DNA of 64,000 bases from Bacteroidales bacterium (GCA_016707705.1 JADJHD010000012.1:97339-161338), one strand, 5' to 3'; shown: positions 27,221 to 37,395, numbered from the stretch's first letter. Numbers and translations are program-made. The notes: generated by a model not told the origin, from the sequence alone.

Positions 27221-27486
27221 TGTTCGATATTCAATGTTAGTACACACATTGTCAGTCTGATATAAAATTGTTACCGGCTCAGCTTGCCATCTGATTTTTA
27301 GGCTGAGTATTCTTAAAATCGCTCTGTTTAGAGTTAATTGCCATATATAGGATAAGTAATACCTTAATAAGCAGTTAAGTCAATGAGAATTCAGCTTTCC
27401 AGAAAGCTGAAAAGAAATAATTGGAAATGAAAAATCGGAGACCTCAGGGATGGATCAGAGAGTGAGAACTTTTGGCTTTGTTATGG

Positions 27487-28488
27487 CTATAAGCTTATCC
27501 CCTCGGTGCAGTTTCTGCAAATTTCAATCTCTTGTCGGTGGTTAAAGAGTTTTTTTCTGAATGAAATGTATTTTGGAGAAAGCCAGATTTCTTTGAACGA
27601 CTGATGTTTCAGATCGCCCATCATATGGGTTGCATCTTTGTCGAAGCAGCAGGGTACAACGTTTCCATCCCAGGTAATAACAGGAGAATGCCACATTCGG
27701 TGGCAATGGTTTGGGAGATTGGATTTAAGTTGCAGTTCTCCTCTTTTGCCAGGCTTATATCGGGAGAATCCGGAAAGAGAAGTTAGAAATGGGTTCTTAT
27801 CATGGTTATAGAGCTGTGCGGACTTCAGACTTAGTTTATCTACTTCAAGAGCTTTGGCTTCAGCTTTCAGAAGCGGAATCTGGTGCTCATTTGTGCCAAG
27901 AACCAGGAATTGCAATTCCAGATATGGGGTAGAAGAGTTAAGTTCTTTTTTCCAATGGACGATATTCTCGATTCCCTTACGGACTTTTGACAGATCTCCC
28001 CCAATCCTGTATTTTGAATAAGTTTCCTGATCAAGTCCGTCCATTGAGATGATAAGCCTGTTAAGTCCGGATTCAACCAGGGCCTTTGAAATATCTTCAT
28101 CCAGTAAATTGCCGTTTGTTGAGGTAGTTACATAGATGTTTTTTTGTCTGGCGTACCATATCATTTCAGGCAATGATCGGTTCAGGGTCGGCTCACCCTG
28201 GAAGTAAAGGGTAAGATATAGAAGGTGGGGACTTAGCTGATCGATAACAGTCTGGTAGAAATCCAGATCCAGATGACCGGTTTGTCTGGTAAATTTTCGC
28301 ATTCCGGAGGGACATTCCGGACAGCGGAGGTTGCAGGAGGTAGTGGGTTCAAAAGCTGCAGCCCAGGGCAATCCGGCAACTAAAGGTTTGCCCAGTAAAC
28401 GGCTAAGAAGAAATGAGGATTCATTCAGAATGAAGTTACCTGTTCTGGCCGGAGTAAGAGAAGAAAGATATTGCAGGAATTCCGGCAT
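27487..28488 (-). CDS. Radical SAM / SPASM domain protein
   Basis: 333 aa from ATG at 28488; a TTG at 28527 would add 13 residues. The radical SAM cluster motif is CNLRCPEC (CxxxCxxC) in FEPTTSCNLRCPECPSG, followed by FQGEPTLN (the GE motif), STNGNLL and ISMDGLDQETY. The C-terminal SPASM region has GNVVPCCFDKDATHMMGDL and CRNCTEG with additional cysteines for auxiliary clusters. Such enzymes modify peptides or act as anaerobic sulfatase-like maturases; no short peptide substrate gene is visible nearby. It sits between the AI-2E and TPR-kinase genes on the same strand. Confidence 0.9.
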   Translation of the reverse strand: MPEFLQYLSSLTPARTGNFILNESSFLLSRLLGKPLVAGLPWAAAFEPTTSCNLRCPECPSGMRKFTRQTGHLDLDFYQTVIDQLSPHLLYLTLYFQGEPTLNRSLPEMIWYARQKNIYVTTSTNGNLLDEDISKALVESGLNRLIISMDGLDQETYSKYRIGGDLSKVRKGIENIVHWKKELNSSTPYLELQFLVLGTNEHQIPLLKAEAKALEVDKLSLKSAQLYNHDKNPFLTSLSGFSRYKPGKRGELQLKSNLPNHCHRMWHSPVITWDGNVVPCCFDKDATHMMGDLKHQSFKEIWLSPKYISFRKKLFNHRQEIEICRNCTEGISL

Positions 28489-28544
28489 GAAGGAAGCGAT
28501 TAGAGTTAAAAAAGTCTGAAAAAGCAAAAATTAGGGATGGCTGC

Positions 28545-29639
28545 TCAAATATCTTCTGTAAGTTTTTTAACTACTCTGAATTTGCTGAAAAACTCTCTGG
28601 CAATCACTCTAAGAACAGTATAAACCGGGATTGCAACCAACATACCCCCAATTCCTCCAATACTGCCACCGATAATGATTACAAAGAAGATTTCGAGGGG
28701 ATGGGCCTTAACGCTATTTGAATAGATAAGTGGTTGCAGAAGCAGGTTGTCAATGTAATTTGCTACTATGAATACCCCTCCGATTTTAATCATTTCAGGT
28801 AAGAGATTGGCATATTCGGCAGATGCCAGGGTAGTACTTGCACCAAGGATGAGTCCCAATAAAGTTCCGATCAGAGGGCCCAAGTAAGGGATTATATTCA
28901 TCAATCCGCCAAAGAAGCCCAACAACAGTGCATTTTCCACTCCAAAGATCCATAAGCCGAGAGTGATTACAGTCATTACGCCAAGAAGTTCTGTAAGCAG
29001 ACCAATAAAATACCTCATCAGTAGAGTTTTTGAATCTTCAAGAACTTTGCCAATGGCAGTATGGTTTTTTTCGGGGATGACAGCAAGCAACATATTTTCG
29101 AACATTTTCTCTTCCTTAAGAAAGAAAAAGGCAATGAAGATTACTGAGAAGAGTCCGACAAAGAATGAACCTGCCAGTCCAAAAATCTGGTTAAGGGCAA
29201 AAGAAATATTTGTGACATTGACAACTGACTTTGCCTTATCGGCAAGGAATGTTTGAAGGTCCTGAGTCTGGGGCAGGATGCCTAAAATGTGCAATTCTTC
29301 TTCCAGCCATGCCAGGGGTGCCTGTAGCTGAGCGGCAACCTGATTCATATCTATTTGTGCGACAGTTTGAGCCTGTCGGATGATAAGTGGTACAAAAATG
29401 GCAAAGAAGCCCAGGAAAACAATCAACAGAATCAGGAGAGTAAGTATTACTCCAAGGGCGTGCGGAATGTGAAATTTCCAGATGCGCAGCCTGTCAAGGA
29501 ACTTCACAAGTGGCTGTCCTACAAATGAAACAACTGCAGCGATAAGAATATAAACAATGAGGAATGAGAATTTCCAGGCCATGAATCCCAGAAGCAATAT
29601 TAAAAGGATTGAACCAATTGGTTTAAGGATTTTATTCAT
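28545..29639 (-). CDS. AI-2E family transporter (PerM/TqsA-like)
   Basis: 364 aa polytopic membrane protein with about eight hydrophobic segments. Family marks: PLVKFLDRLRIWKFHIP, FGLAGSFFVGLFSVIFIAFFFLKEE, MRYFIGLLTELLGVM, GGLMNIIPYLGPLIGTLLG, and NYIDNLLLQPLIYSNSVKAHPLEIFFVIIIGGSIGG split over the last helices. The family includes putative autoinducer-2 exporters, Na+/H+ antiporters and PerM permeases, so the substrate is not known. It is divergent from the small membrane protein gene at 29772 and 56 bases upstream of the radical SAM gene. Confidence 0.92.
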   Translation of the reverse strand: MNKILKPIGSILLILLLGFMAWKFSFLIVYILIAAVVSFVGQPLVKFLDRLRIWKFHIPHALGVILTLLILLIVFLGFFAIFVPLIIRQAQTVAQIDMNQVAAQLQAPLAWLEEELHILGILPQTQDLQTFLADKAKSVVNVTNISFALNQIFGLAGSFFVGLFSVIFIAFFFLKEEKMFENMLLAVIPEKNHTAIGKVLEDSKTLLMRYFIGLLTELLGVMTVITLGLWIFGVENALLLGFFGGLMNIIPYLGPLIGTLLGLILGASTTLASAEYANLLPEMIKIGGVFIVANYIDNLLLQPLIYSNSVKAHPLEIFFVIIIGGSIGGIGGMLVAIPVYTVLRVIAREFFSKFRVVKKLTEDI

Positions 29640-29771
29640 GGGACTTCCAGGGATTTAAAATGACCTTTGAGTGTTAGGATTGAAACCGGAGAAAGTCTTT
29701 GTAACCGGAAAAACAAATTTAGATATTTAGTGTTGTTTAATGATAGTAATTTTGCCAGGTCTGCAATTATT

Positions 29772-30140
29772 ATGAATTCAAAAAAATCAGGTGTTCTTGT
29801 GATGGTGATCGTGTTTGCCTGGGTTTCCATGCAAACAGTGGTTCCTGTATTCAGATATCTGCTTTTTAAGCAAAGCTACATCTATGAATGCCAGATTGTA
29901 CTCAAGCATCAGTCGCATCATGCAGGGGAATGTAAATTGAACCGTGAGCTTGCAGAACAGCATGGAAGCCGGAGTGATGCAGGGTTTATCCGTGTTAAGG
30001 TAAATATGAATCCCGATATCTTTTTTGAGAACAACACTGATTCAGAATCTGTAAAAGAATCTGACAGATTTTATTATTCATATCACGATATTCTTGTTTC
30101 CTGCGATCAGGAGATTACTACTCCTCCTCCCAATGCCTGA
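29772..30140 (+). CDS. Small single-span membrane protein, unknown, upstream of a ZnuD-like receptor
   Basis: 122 aa from ATG at 29772; the longer frame from 29667 has no sensible N-terminus. Residues 8-28 are one hydrophobic segment (VLVMVIVFAWVSMQTVVPVF) and the rest is hydrophilic, with a HQSHHAGEC cluster around residue 55 and conserved-looking Tyr/Phe-rich FYYSYHDILVSC near the end. I recognise no domain. The His-Cys cluster and the ZnuD-like receptor immediately downstream suggest a metal-related role, which is inference. It could also be a short accessory of the receptor locus. Confidence 0.6.
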   Translation: MNSKKSGVLVMVIVFAWVSMQTVVPVFRYLLFKQSYIYECQIVLKHQSHHAGECKLNRELAEQHGSRSDAGFIRVKVNMNPDIFFENNTDSESVKESDRFYYSYHDILVSCDQEITTPPPNA

Positions 30141-30471
30141 TTTATTCAGATGGTTCCTGATTCTAATCACAGGGACTCAAGTGTCCAATAGTAAACATTG
30201 GAACAGAAAAGGTAAATAATAACGCTGCTTTTCTTCTCATTGGCACAAGCCATTTATTCTCAGTTGAACACAGTTACAGGATCATCCTGCACTTCAGGCC
30301 TAGCCGAAGGGGATCTCTGGTTCAGGGTATAGTTCGGTCATCAGGAATTTAGATTCGCGATTCCACAATGATTGAGTATTCAGAATGAAAACTGATTGTG
30401 ATTATTAACATGAGCAAAAGCCAAATAATAAGTTGCAGCGAGCAGTGAAATTTGAATAAATAAAGCATTTA
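30141..30471. other. Upstream region of the ZnuD-like receptor
   Basis: 331 bases without a gene. It contains the 13-base palindrome CAGGATCATCCTG at 30277-30289, about 180 bases before the receptor ATG, which could be a regulator site or chance. No clear TAnnTTTG box or terminator was seen. Confidence 0.4.
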
Positions 30472-32880
30472 ATGAAAAGAATATATTCACTCATTGTAGT
30501 GTTTGCACTTATTTTAAGCAGTGCATACAGTCAGAATAGTCTGACAGGAGTAGTCAAGGACAAGGTAAGCGGAGGGGTTCTGGCGGGAGCAACCCTGTAT
30601 TTCAGTGACCTGATGAAGGGTAGTATCAGCAATAGTGATGGTAACTATCAGATTGCAAATCTGCCTTCAGGATCCTTTCTTTTGGAGGTGAAATTTCTGG
30701 GATATCGTTCCTGGGTTGGGAAAGTACAGGTGATGGGCAACACTACCCTTAATCTGGATTTGCAACCTGCAGCAGCAGAAATCAGGGAAGTTATCATAAC
30801 AGGAACCAGCGCTTCCGTTGACCGAAGGTTAAATCCCATATCGAGCATTGTTGTAAATAAGGATGACCTTTTGATGTCGAATTCTTCAAATCCGATGGAT
30901 GCTATTTCCAGGAGGCCTGGAATCAGTCAGGTAACGACAGGAAATGGCATTTCGAAGCCTGTAATCAGAGGGCTGGGATATAACAGGGTGGTAACCCTTA
31001 ATGATGGTATCCGGCAAGAGGATCAGCAATGGGGAGATGAGCATGGAGTTGAGCTTGATGCAGAATCAGTGAACAGGGTTGAGGTAATCAAGGGGCCTGG
31101 AAGTATTATGTACGGTTCTGATGCCATTGCCGGTGTTATAAATTTCCTGAATATACTGCCACCTGAAGCAGGAAGCATTCGCACAGAATTGGTAGGAGAC
31201 TATCAAACCAACAGTCATTCCCGTGGTTTTTCCCTGCTCAATCAGGCCAATACCGGCAAGGTTAACTGGATGTTCCGTTTAAGTGGAAAGCAAGCAGGAA
31301 ATTATCAGAATTCAAGTGATGGATATGTTTACAATTCTGGGTTCAAGGAGCTAAATACTAATGGCTATATTGGAATAAACAGGAAATGGGGCTATTCTCA
31401 GCTTCAGTACAGTCTCTTTAGCCAGTCGGTGGGATTGGTGGAAGGAGACAGGGATTCACTGGGCAGGTTTATCAAACCAGTTCCTGATGAAAATGGCGAT
31501 CTTCAGGAGGCAGCCGCCACTGAACAGGACCTTGAAAGCTATGGTATTGATACACCCTGGCAGAAGTTAAACCACAGGAAGCTGGTATGGAGCAGCAATG
31601 TGATTCTGGGCAATTCACGAATTGCTTTAAAGATTGGATATCAGCAAAATCAGCGTTCCGAGTTGGCGGATCCACTGAATCCGGATGTTGCAACACTTTT
31701 CCTGAAGCTGAATACCAGCACTTATGACTTGAAATATTTTCTGAAGGAAATGAATGGCTGGGAAACATCCTTTGGAATAGGAGGGATGTTACAATCCAAT
31801 ATTGATGGAGGAGAAGAGTTTCTGATACCGGAATACGAACTTAGTGACATTGGAGTATTCGCCTATACCAGAAAGAAAACCGGCAAGTTTTTGATAAGTG
31901 GAGGTGCAAGACTCGACAAAAGGCATCTTGAATCCAGTGAAATGAAACTGGCGGATGAAATGAAATTTACGGGATTTACCAGAGATTTCAGTAGTCTTTC
32001 AGGCAGTGCCGGAGTCAGCTATGAAATCTCGGATGTTTGGGTTTTGAAAGCTAACCTTTCTCGGGGCTTTAGGGCACCAAACATTGCAGAGCTTGCGTCA
32101 AACGGTAAACATGAGGGTACATACCGCTATGAACTGGGTAATTCGGATCTTAAACCAGAGAATAGCTTTCAGGTGGATGCCGGTTTCTCGTTCAATAAGA
32201 TGCATGTTTCACTTGAAGCAGATTTATTCTATAACAGGATATCAAACTATATCTTCACTCAAAAGCTTTCAAGCCTGCTGGGAGGTGATTCAATTCCCGA
32301 TCCGGCTGATCCGGTACCGGCTTTCAATTTTGTTCAGGGTGATGCAACCTTATTCGGGGGCGAGCTGATTCTGGATATCCATCCTCATCCTATTGACTGG
32401 ATTCACTTCGAGAACAGTCTGAGCTTTGTAAGAGGGCAGCAATTGAATGTTGCAGACAGCATGAGCAATTTGCCCATGATTCCGCAGCCAACAGTTAATT
32501 CTACAATCCGGCTCGACTTGCCGGGGTTACCATTCTGGTTGCAGCGATTTTATGTTTATGCAGGAATGGAATACCATCTGAAGCAGGACAATTATTACGC
32601 AGCTTATGGTACTGAAACATCCAGTCCGGCATATATGCTGCTTAATGCGGGAGCAGGACTGGATTTCTGCAACAGCAAGAAGGTTAAGTTATTCACATTG
32701 GTAATCAATGGATCCAACCTTACAGATGTGGCCTATCAGGATCATCTGAGCAGATTAAGGTTTGCACCTGAGAATCCGTTGAATGGCAAAACCGGAGTAT
32801 TCAATATGGGCAGAAATGTTGGATTCAAGATAATTGTACCTGTTAGCTGGAAGATTAAATCTCTGGAATCAGGCAATTAA
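30472..32880 (+). CDS. TonB-dependent receptor, ZnuD-like
   Basis: 802 aa. A signal peptide (1-20, ending AYSQ) and a CarboxypepD_reg-like domain at about 22-105 (LTGVVKDKVSGG, LEVKFLGYRSW) come first. The plug domain carries PVIRGLGYNRVVTLNDGIRQ and HGVELDAESVNRVEVIKGPG, the latter close to the ZnuD / zinc-piracy receptor pattern, as is NLSRGFRAPNIAELASNG in the barrel followed by ELGNSDLKPENS. The barrel ends VGFKIIVPVSW. This places it in the ZnuD-like branch that takes up zinc or another small metal chelate; the metal is not proven. It follows a small His-containing membrane protein, which fits. Confidence 0.85.
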   Translation: MKRIYSLIVVFALILSSAYSQNSLTGVVKDKVSGGVLAGATLYFSDLMKGSISNSDGNYQIANLPSGSFLLEVKFLGYRSWVGKVQVMGNTTLNLDLQPAAAEIREVIITGTSASVDRRLNPISSIVVNKDDLLMSNSSNPMDAISRRPGISQVTTGNGISKPVIRGLGYNRVVTLNDGIRQEDQQWGDEHGVELDAESVNRVEVIKGPGSIMYGSDAIAGVINFLNILPPEAGSIRTELVGDYQTNSHSRGFSLLNQANTGKVNWMFRLSGKQAGNYQNSSDGYVYNSGFKELNTNGYIGINRKWGYSQLQYSLFSQSVGLVEGDRDSLGRFIKPVPDENGDLQEAAATEQDLESYGIDTPWQKLNHRKLVWSSNVILGNSRIALKIGYQQNQRSELADPLNPDVATLFLKLNTSTYDLKYFLKEMNGWETSFGIGGMLQSNIDGGEEFLIPEYELSDIGVFAYTRKKTGKFLISGGARLDKRHLESSEMKLADEMKFTGFTRDFSSLSGSAGVSYEISDVWVLKANLSRGFRAPNIAELASNGKHEGTYRYELGNSDLKPENSFQVDAGFSFNKMHVSLEADLFYNRISNYIFTQKLSSLLGGDSIPDPADPVPAFNFVQGDATLFGGELILDIHPHPIDWIHFENSLSFVRGQQLNVADSMSNLPMIPQPTVNSTIRLDLPGLPFWLQRFYVYAGMEYHLKQDNYYAAYGTETSSPAYMLLNAGAGLDFCNSKKVKLFTLVINGSNLTDVAYQDHLSRLRFAPENPLNGKTGVFNMGRNVGFKIIVPVSWKIKSLESGN

Positions 32881-32975
32881 GAATTTAACAGCAGAAGCTG
32901 TTTTTCGATCCCGGCACCTGGATTCAGCTTTGACCTTCGCTTATAGGAGTAGTCGAATAGCATGACTGCACATGC

Positions 32976-33006
32976 TTTGGCTACTTACGTAAAGTAAGTA
33001 TCTTTA
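32976..33006 (+). promoter_or_regulatory. Promoter of the PLP decarboxylase gene, overlapping an inverted repeat
   Basis: TTTG (32976-32979) and TATCTTTA (32999-33006, one mismatch to TAnnTTTG) are 19 bases apart. The spacer holds a perfect 6-base inverted repeat ACTTAC (32983-32988) / GTAAGT (32994-32999) that runs into the -7 box and could be an operator. The ATG is at 33022. Confidence 0.5.
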
Positions 33007-33021
33007 CAAAAAAGCTTGCGA

Positions 33022-34467
33022 ATGGACACTACTGAATTCAGGGAATGGGCGCATAAGCTATCGGATTGGATGGCTGATTATTATGATGGGATAGAGAACT
33101 ATCCGGTGAAATCAGGGGCAGCACCGGGATCAATTTCTGAACAGCTGCCTGTTTTTCCGCCGGATCAGCGGGAGGGGATGCCAGCAATAATGGATGATTT
33201 TAACCGGATCATAATGCCTGGGATGACCCATTGGCAGAGTCCGGGATTTTTTGCCTATTTCCCTGCCAATGCCAGTTTCCCTTCTATTCTTGCCGAAATG
33301 CTGACATCCGCACTTGGTGCTCAATGCATGATTTGGGAAACATCACCTGCAGCTGCAGAACTTGAGGAGAGAGTGATGGACTGGCTGAAGCAAATGACCG
33401 GCATTCCAGAAGATTGGAGTGGGGTAATACAGGATACTGCATCCACCGCCAGTCTGGCAGCGCTGCTTAGCGCGAGGGAGAGATGCAGCAACTTTGGAAT
33501 AAATGAAGGAGGATTTGATTCAGCGAAACGTCTAAGAGTTTATTGCTCTTCAGAAACTCATTCCTCAATAGAAAAGGGAGTGAAGATTGCCGGTTTTGGG
33601 AGAAAGAATCTGGTAAAGATTCCAGTTGACCTGCACCAAAGGATGGATGTTTCAGAACTCTCCAGAATTATTAGAGAAGATATTGACAGAGGCTTCACAC
33701 CCTGCTGCGTGGTTGCTACACTTGGGACCACCGGAACCACTGCAGTTGATCCGTTGAATGAAATAGCAGCCATTTGCAGGCAGTTCGGAGCATGGTTGCA
33801 TGTTGATGCGGCTTATGCGGGAACAGCACTATTGCTTCCAGAGTACAGATGGATGATTGAGGGGATAGAGCAAGCTGACAGTCTGGTATTTAATCCGCAT
33901 AAGTGGATGTTCACCAACTTCGATTGTTCTGCCTATTTCGTCCGGGATAAGGAATCGCTGATCAGGACTTTCGAGATACTTCCTGAATATCTGAAAACCG
34001 GTACACGGGGGTTGGTAAATGATTACCGCGACTGGGGAGTGCCACTTGGCAGAAGGTTCAGGGCACTCAAGCTATGGTTTGTGATCAGGTCATTTGGAGT
34101 TGAAGGATTGCAGGAGAAAATCAGGAAGCATATACAACTTGCAGAGTGGTTTGAAGCAAAGGTTATGGAATCTGCTGATTTTGAATTGATGGCTCTACGG
34201 AATTTCTCAGTGGTATGCTTTCGACTGCATCCGGTCTCTGTGAATGATGTAGATATACTGAACCAGATTAATGAAAAACTGCTCAAGTCAGTAAATGATT
34301 CCGGCAAAGCCTATTTGAGCCATACCAAACTATTTGGCTCATATGTGATCAGGATATCAATAGCCCAGACCAATGTAGAAAGCCGCCATGTTGAAGCAGC
34401 ATGGGAATTGATAGGTGAAAAGGCCACAGATGTTCTGAGATTGTTTAATTTGCAGCTTGATAGATAA
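33022..34467 (+). CDS. PLP-dependent aromatic-L-amino-acid decarboxylase family protein
   Basis: 481 aa from ATG at 33022; the frame begins with TTG 6 bases earlier. This is group II decarboxylase architecture: HWQSPGFFAYFPANASFPS near the N-terminus, TTSTASLAAL-like DTASTASLAALLSARE, ETHSSIEKG, ATLGTTGTTAVDPL, HVDAAYAG (the Asp that contacts the pyridine N), and NPHKWMFTNFDCSA with the PLP lysine at about residue 294. The PLP region and FFAYFP motif are those of aromatic amino acid (Trp, Tyr, DOPA) decarboxylases. Which substrate is used cannot be read from the sequence. Transcribed from its own promoter. Confidence 0.92.
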   Translation: MDTTEFREWAHKLSDWMADYYDGIENYPVKSGAAPGSISEQLPVFPPDQREGMPAIMDDFNRIIMPGMTHWQSPGFFAYFPANASFPSILAEMLTSALGAQCMIWETSPAAAELEERVMDWLKQMTGIPEDWSGVIQDTASTASLAALLSARERCSNFGINEGGFDSAKRLRVYCSSETHSSIEKGVKIAGFGRKNLVKIPVDLHQRMDVSELSRIIREDIDRGFTPCCVVATLGTTGTTAVDPLNEIAAICRQFGAWLHVDAAYAGTALLLPEYRWMIEGIEQADSLVFNPHKWMFTNFDCSAYFVRDKESLIRTFEILPEYLKTGTRGLVNDYRDWGVPLGRRFRALKLWFVIRSFGVEGLQEKIRKHIQLAEWFEAKVMESADFELMALRNFSVVCFRLHPVSVNDVDILNQINEKLLKSVNDSGKAYLSHTKLFGSYVIRISIAQTNVESRHVEAAWELIGEKATDVLRLFNLQLDR

Positions 34468-34506
34468 AACCGGTAGTAATAAGAGAAGAAATTCAAGATT
34501 TTAAGC

Positions 34507-36686
34507 ATGGGTATAAATTCCAATTTGAAGGGAGTATTTTCACTGAAGGGAAGTATAATCCTGATCGTACTGTTGTTTTCGTTGCAGGTATTTGCTGGTT
34601 TGCGGCTTCCCGCTCTGGTTGGAAGCAATATGGTTTTGCAGAGGAATACCGAAATCAAGGTATGGGGATGGGGCAATCCGGGTGACAAGGTAACTGTGAA
34701 GGCAGACTGGATTAAGGCAGAATCAAGCGGTACTGTTGGAGCTGACAGCATGTGGCAGGTTAAGGTGCTTACCGGAAATGCCGGTGGTCCCTATAAAATG
34801 ATGATTTATGAGAAGGATGAAGTGATTCGTCTGGAGAACATAATGTTGGGCGAGGTATGGGTTTGTTCCGGACAGTCGAATATGGAGTTCACCATCAAGA
34901 TGTTTTGGAGGCTGGAATAAGACCTATCCAAAGGAAAGAGATGAGCTATTGAAGGAGAGATTCCGATCGATACGACTATTTACCGTTGAGAAGAATACTA
35001 GTCCAGTTGCACTTCAGGATTGCAAGGGTGAATGGCTGATTCCGGATACTGCAGTTGTGAGTGAATTCAGTGCAACGGCGTGGTTCTATGGAGTTGAACT
35101 CAGCCGGAAACTTCAGGTACCAATTGGATTAATAGCTACTTCATGGGGAGGTACTCCTGCTGAAGCCTGGACAGCTCGCAAAGTTGTTGACACAGATCCC
35201 GATTTGCAGTATTACCGGTCTGATCCCAACAAAAACAGCTGGTTTCCAACTGAGCCGGGCATACTGTACAATGCGATGATAAATCCGCTGTTGCCAATGA
35301 TAATTCGGGGTGCTATCTGGTATCAGGGTGAATCAAATGTGACGGATGCAATCAGCTATGATAAGCTGTTTCCGGCAATGATACATTCGTGGAGGAAAGC
35401 CTGGGGTTTGGGGAATTTTCCTTTCTACTACGTCCAGATTGCACCATTTACATATGACAGGGCAGTGGTAGGAGCAATGTTGCGTGAGGCACAAATGAGG
35501 AGCCTGTCTACATCCAATACAGGTATGGTGGTTACCATGGATATCACAGGTGATGTATCCGATATTCACCCCAAAAACAAGGTAGATGTAGGCAAGCGAC
35601 TGGCATTGTGGGCTTTGTCGGGAACCTACGGAATAGATGGCATTGTACCTTCAGGGCCTTTGTATTCAGGATTTCAGAAAGAAGGAAAGAGTATCAGGGT
35701 AGCTTTTGAATATGCAGGTGATGGTTTGAATATGCATGTTAGCGGCAAGCAGCCCAATGGATTTATGATTGCCGGCAGTGACAGGCATTTTGTTGCTGCG
35801 AAGGTACAGGTAGATGGGAACAGTCTGATTGTGCGCTCTGATAAGGTTAAGGATCCTGTTGCTGTGAGGTATGCGTATACCAATACATCGGAGGCAACAC
35901 TGTTCAATTCCATGGAATTGCCGGCTTCAACTTTCCGGACTGACAACTGGCCATTGGTGACGGATAATGTAATTATGAAGGCCCGTTTCAGTGAGCAGAA
36001 GGCAGAAATGGTATATGACCTTATGTGTCAGAATCCGAAAGCCGAAATACATTACACGCTTGATGGCAGTGAGCCAAACTGCAACTCCTCCCTGTTCAGC
36101 AGTGATGGAATAAGTCTTGCTCATTCAGGCAGCATACTTGCCCGGGCTTGTGTTGATGGAACAGCATCCGAATCCATTGGTTCCTGGGATGTAAAACAGC
36201 ATAAGGGAATGGCAGCAAGGGTAGAATATGTGAAACCCTATGCTGATCAGTATTCAGCCAGCGGGCCCTATGCACTTGTAGACGGAGTTGAAGGTTCATT
36301 GGCATTTAATGATGGAGCCTGGCAAGGATTTGAAGGAGAAGATCTGGATATAGTTTTGGATCTGGGACAATCGACGATGGTGAGAAAACTCACTCTGCAT
36401 TTTCTGTCGGATACCAATTCATGGATATTCCTTCCAAAGCATGTGGAAATCAAGACCTCCAGAAATGGGATAGATTATGATGCCGGCACCAGATTTGAAA
36501 ATATGGTATTGTTCGCACAGCCAGGAAACAAGAATAAGAAAGAGATTGTCACGATCAAAGCCGTTCTGATGAAGAATGCGAAATATATCAAGATCAGGGC
36601 AAGCAATATTGGGGTATGTCCACCGGGGCATCCGGGGAGCAGGGTATAAGTCCTGGTTGTTCATAGATGAGATTGAACTGGAATAG
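34507..36686 (+). pseudogene. Sialate O-acetylesterase, interrupted by two single-base frameshifts
   Basis: Two frames (34507-34920 and 34949-36649) are parts of one gene. A signal peptide and a beta domain lead to VCSGQSNMEF with Ser124, the SGNH nucleophile. The frame stops at 34918-34920. Removing one T from the TTTT at 34903-34906 restores MFGGWNKTYPKERDELLKE and joins the second part, which has GLIATSWGGTPAEAW, WYQGESNV and DIHPKNKVDVGKRLA (the catalytic Asp/His). A further single-base loss at the GGGG run 36634-36637 turns the premature stop after HPGSRV into GAGYKSWLFIDEIELE, ending at TAG 36684-36686. The repaired length is 2178 bases (725 aa). The C-terminus is a discoidin-like domain. 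The family removes acetyl groups from sialic acid or xylan-type sugars. Either a decayed gene or homopolymer sequence errors. Confidence 0.85.
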
Positions 36687-36709
36687 CGAATTATACTAAA
36701 ACTCTGCCC

Positions 36710-37231
36710 ATGAGTGCGCAATTAACTGATTATCTATTGATAGCTGCCAGTTCAGTTGCAGTTTATGTGTTTATGATACTGGCCATACGCCTGTTTGGAA
36801 AGAAGGAACTTTCGCAGTTATCAGTAATTGATTTGGTTTTCATCCTGCTCATCAGCAATTCGGTGCAGAATGCAATGGTTGGCTCCAACACTACTCTGGT
36901 TGGAGGACTAGTTGCAGCTACCTCGCTCTTCCTTGTAAATTTTCTAATGAAGCAACTAATTTTCAGATTTCCATTCCTTGGGAAGTATCTGCAAGGTGAG
37001 GCTGTTATGCTTGTTTACAAGGGGAAGATTAAGGTTGATAATCTGCATCGGGTGAGGATGACCCATGATGAGCTGATGGAAGCTATCCGTGAGCATGGTG
37101 TTGCTACTCTGGAGGAGGTTGATCTGGCCATTCTGGAAGTGGATGGAAATATCAGCATACTCTCGCATGACTTCAATAAATCGAGTCATTTAAAGCGCAA
37201 GCTGCCGCGAAGGATGAGGAAGGAGGGGTGA
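36710..37231 (+). CDS. DUF421 / YetF-family membrane protein
   Basis: 173 aa. Three hydrophobic segments lie in the first 85 residues, with the family motif RLFGKKELSQLSVIDLVFILLISNSVQNA. A cytoplasmic domain at about 90-150 has LVYKGKIKVDNLHRVRMTHDELMEAIREHGV and VDLAILEVDGNISIL, the YetF/DUF421 C-terminal domain. The function of this family is unknown. It follows the frameshifted esterase gene by 23 bases and is probably followed by its own transcript end. Confidence 0.9.
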   Translation: MSAQLTDYLLIAASSVAVYVFMILAIRLFGKKELSQLSVIDLVFILLISNSVQNAMVGSNTTLVGGLVAATSLFLVNFLMKQLIFRFPFLGKYLQGEAVMLVYKGKIKVDNLHRVRMTHDELMEAIREHGVATLEEVDLAILEVDGNISILSHDFNKSSHLKRKLPRRMRKEG

Positions 37232-37387
37232 GTATTTAGTTGTTAGTGTTTTGGTTCGGAGTTTCACAAAGAAGCACAAATTTGCATCAATCATAAATCC
37301 GCAATTCTCTGTATAACTCCCAAGCGGGGTCAAAAATTCCCTTTTCTAATTTCCGTCATAAGATGTTTATTACAAATAGAGAATCCT

Positions 37388-37395
37388 TATATTTG
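37388..37395 (+). promoter_or_regulatory. Putative -7 element of the slipin gene
   Basis: TATATTTG fits TAnnTTTG, with a TTTA 18 bases upstream as a weak -33 element. The ATG is at 37460. Confidence 0.45.
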
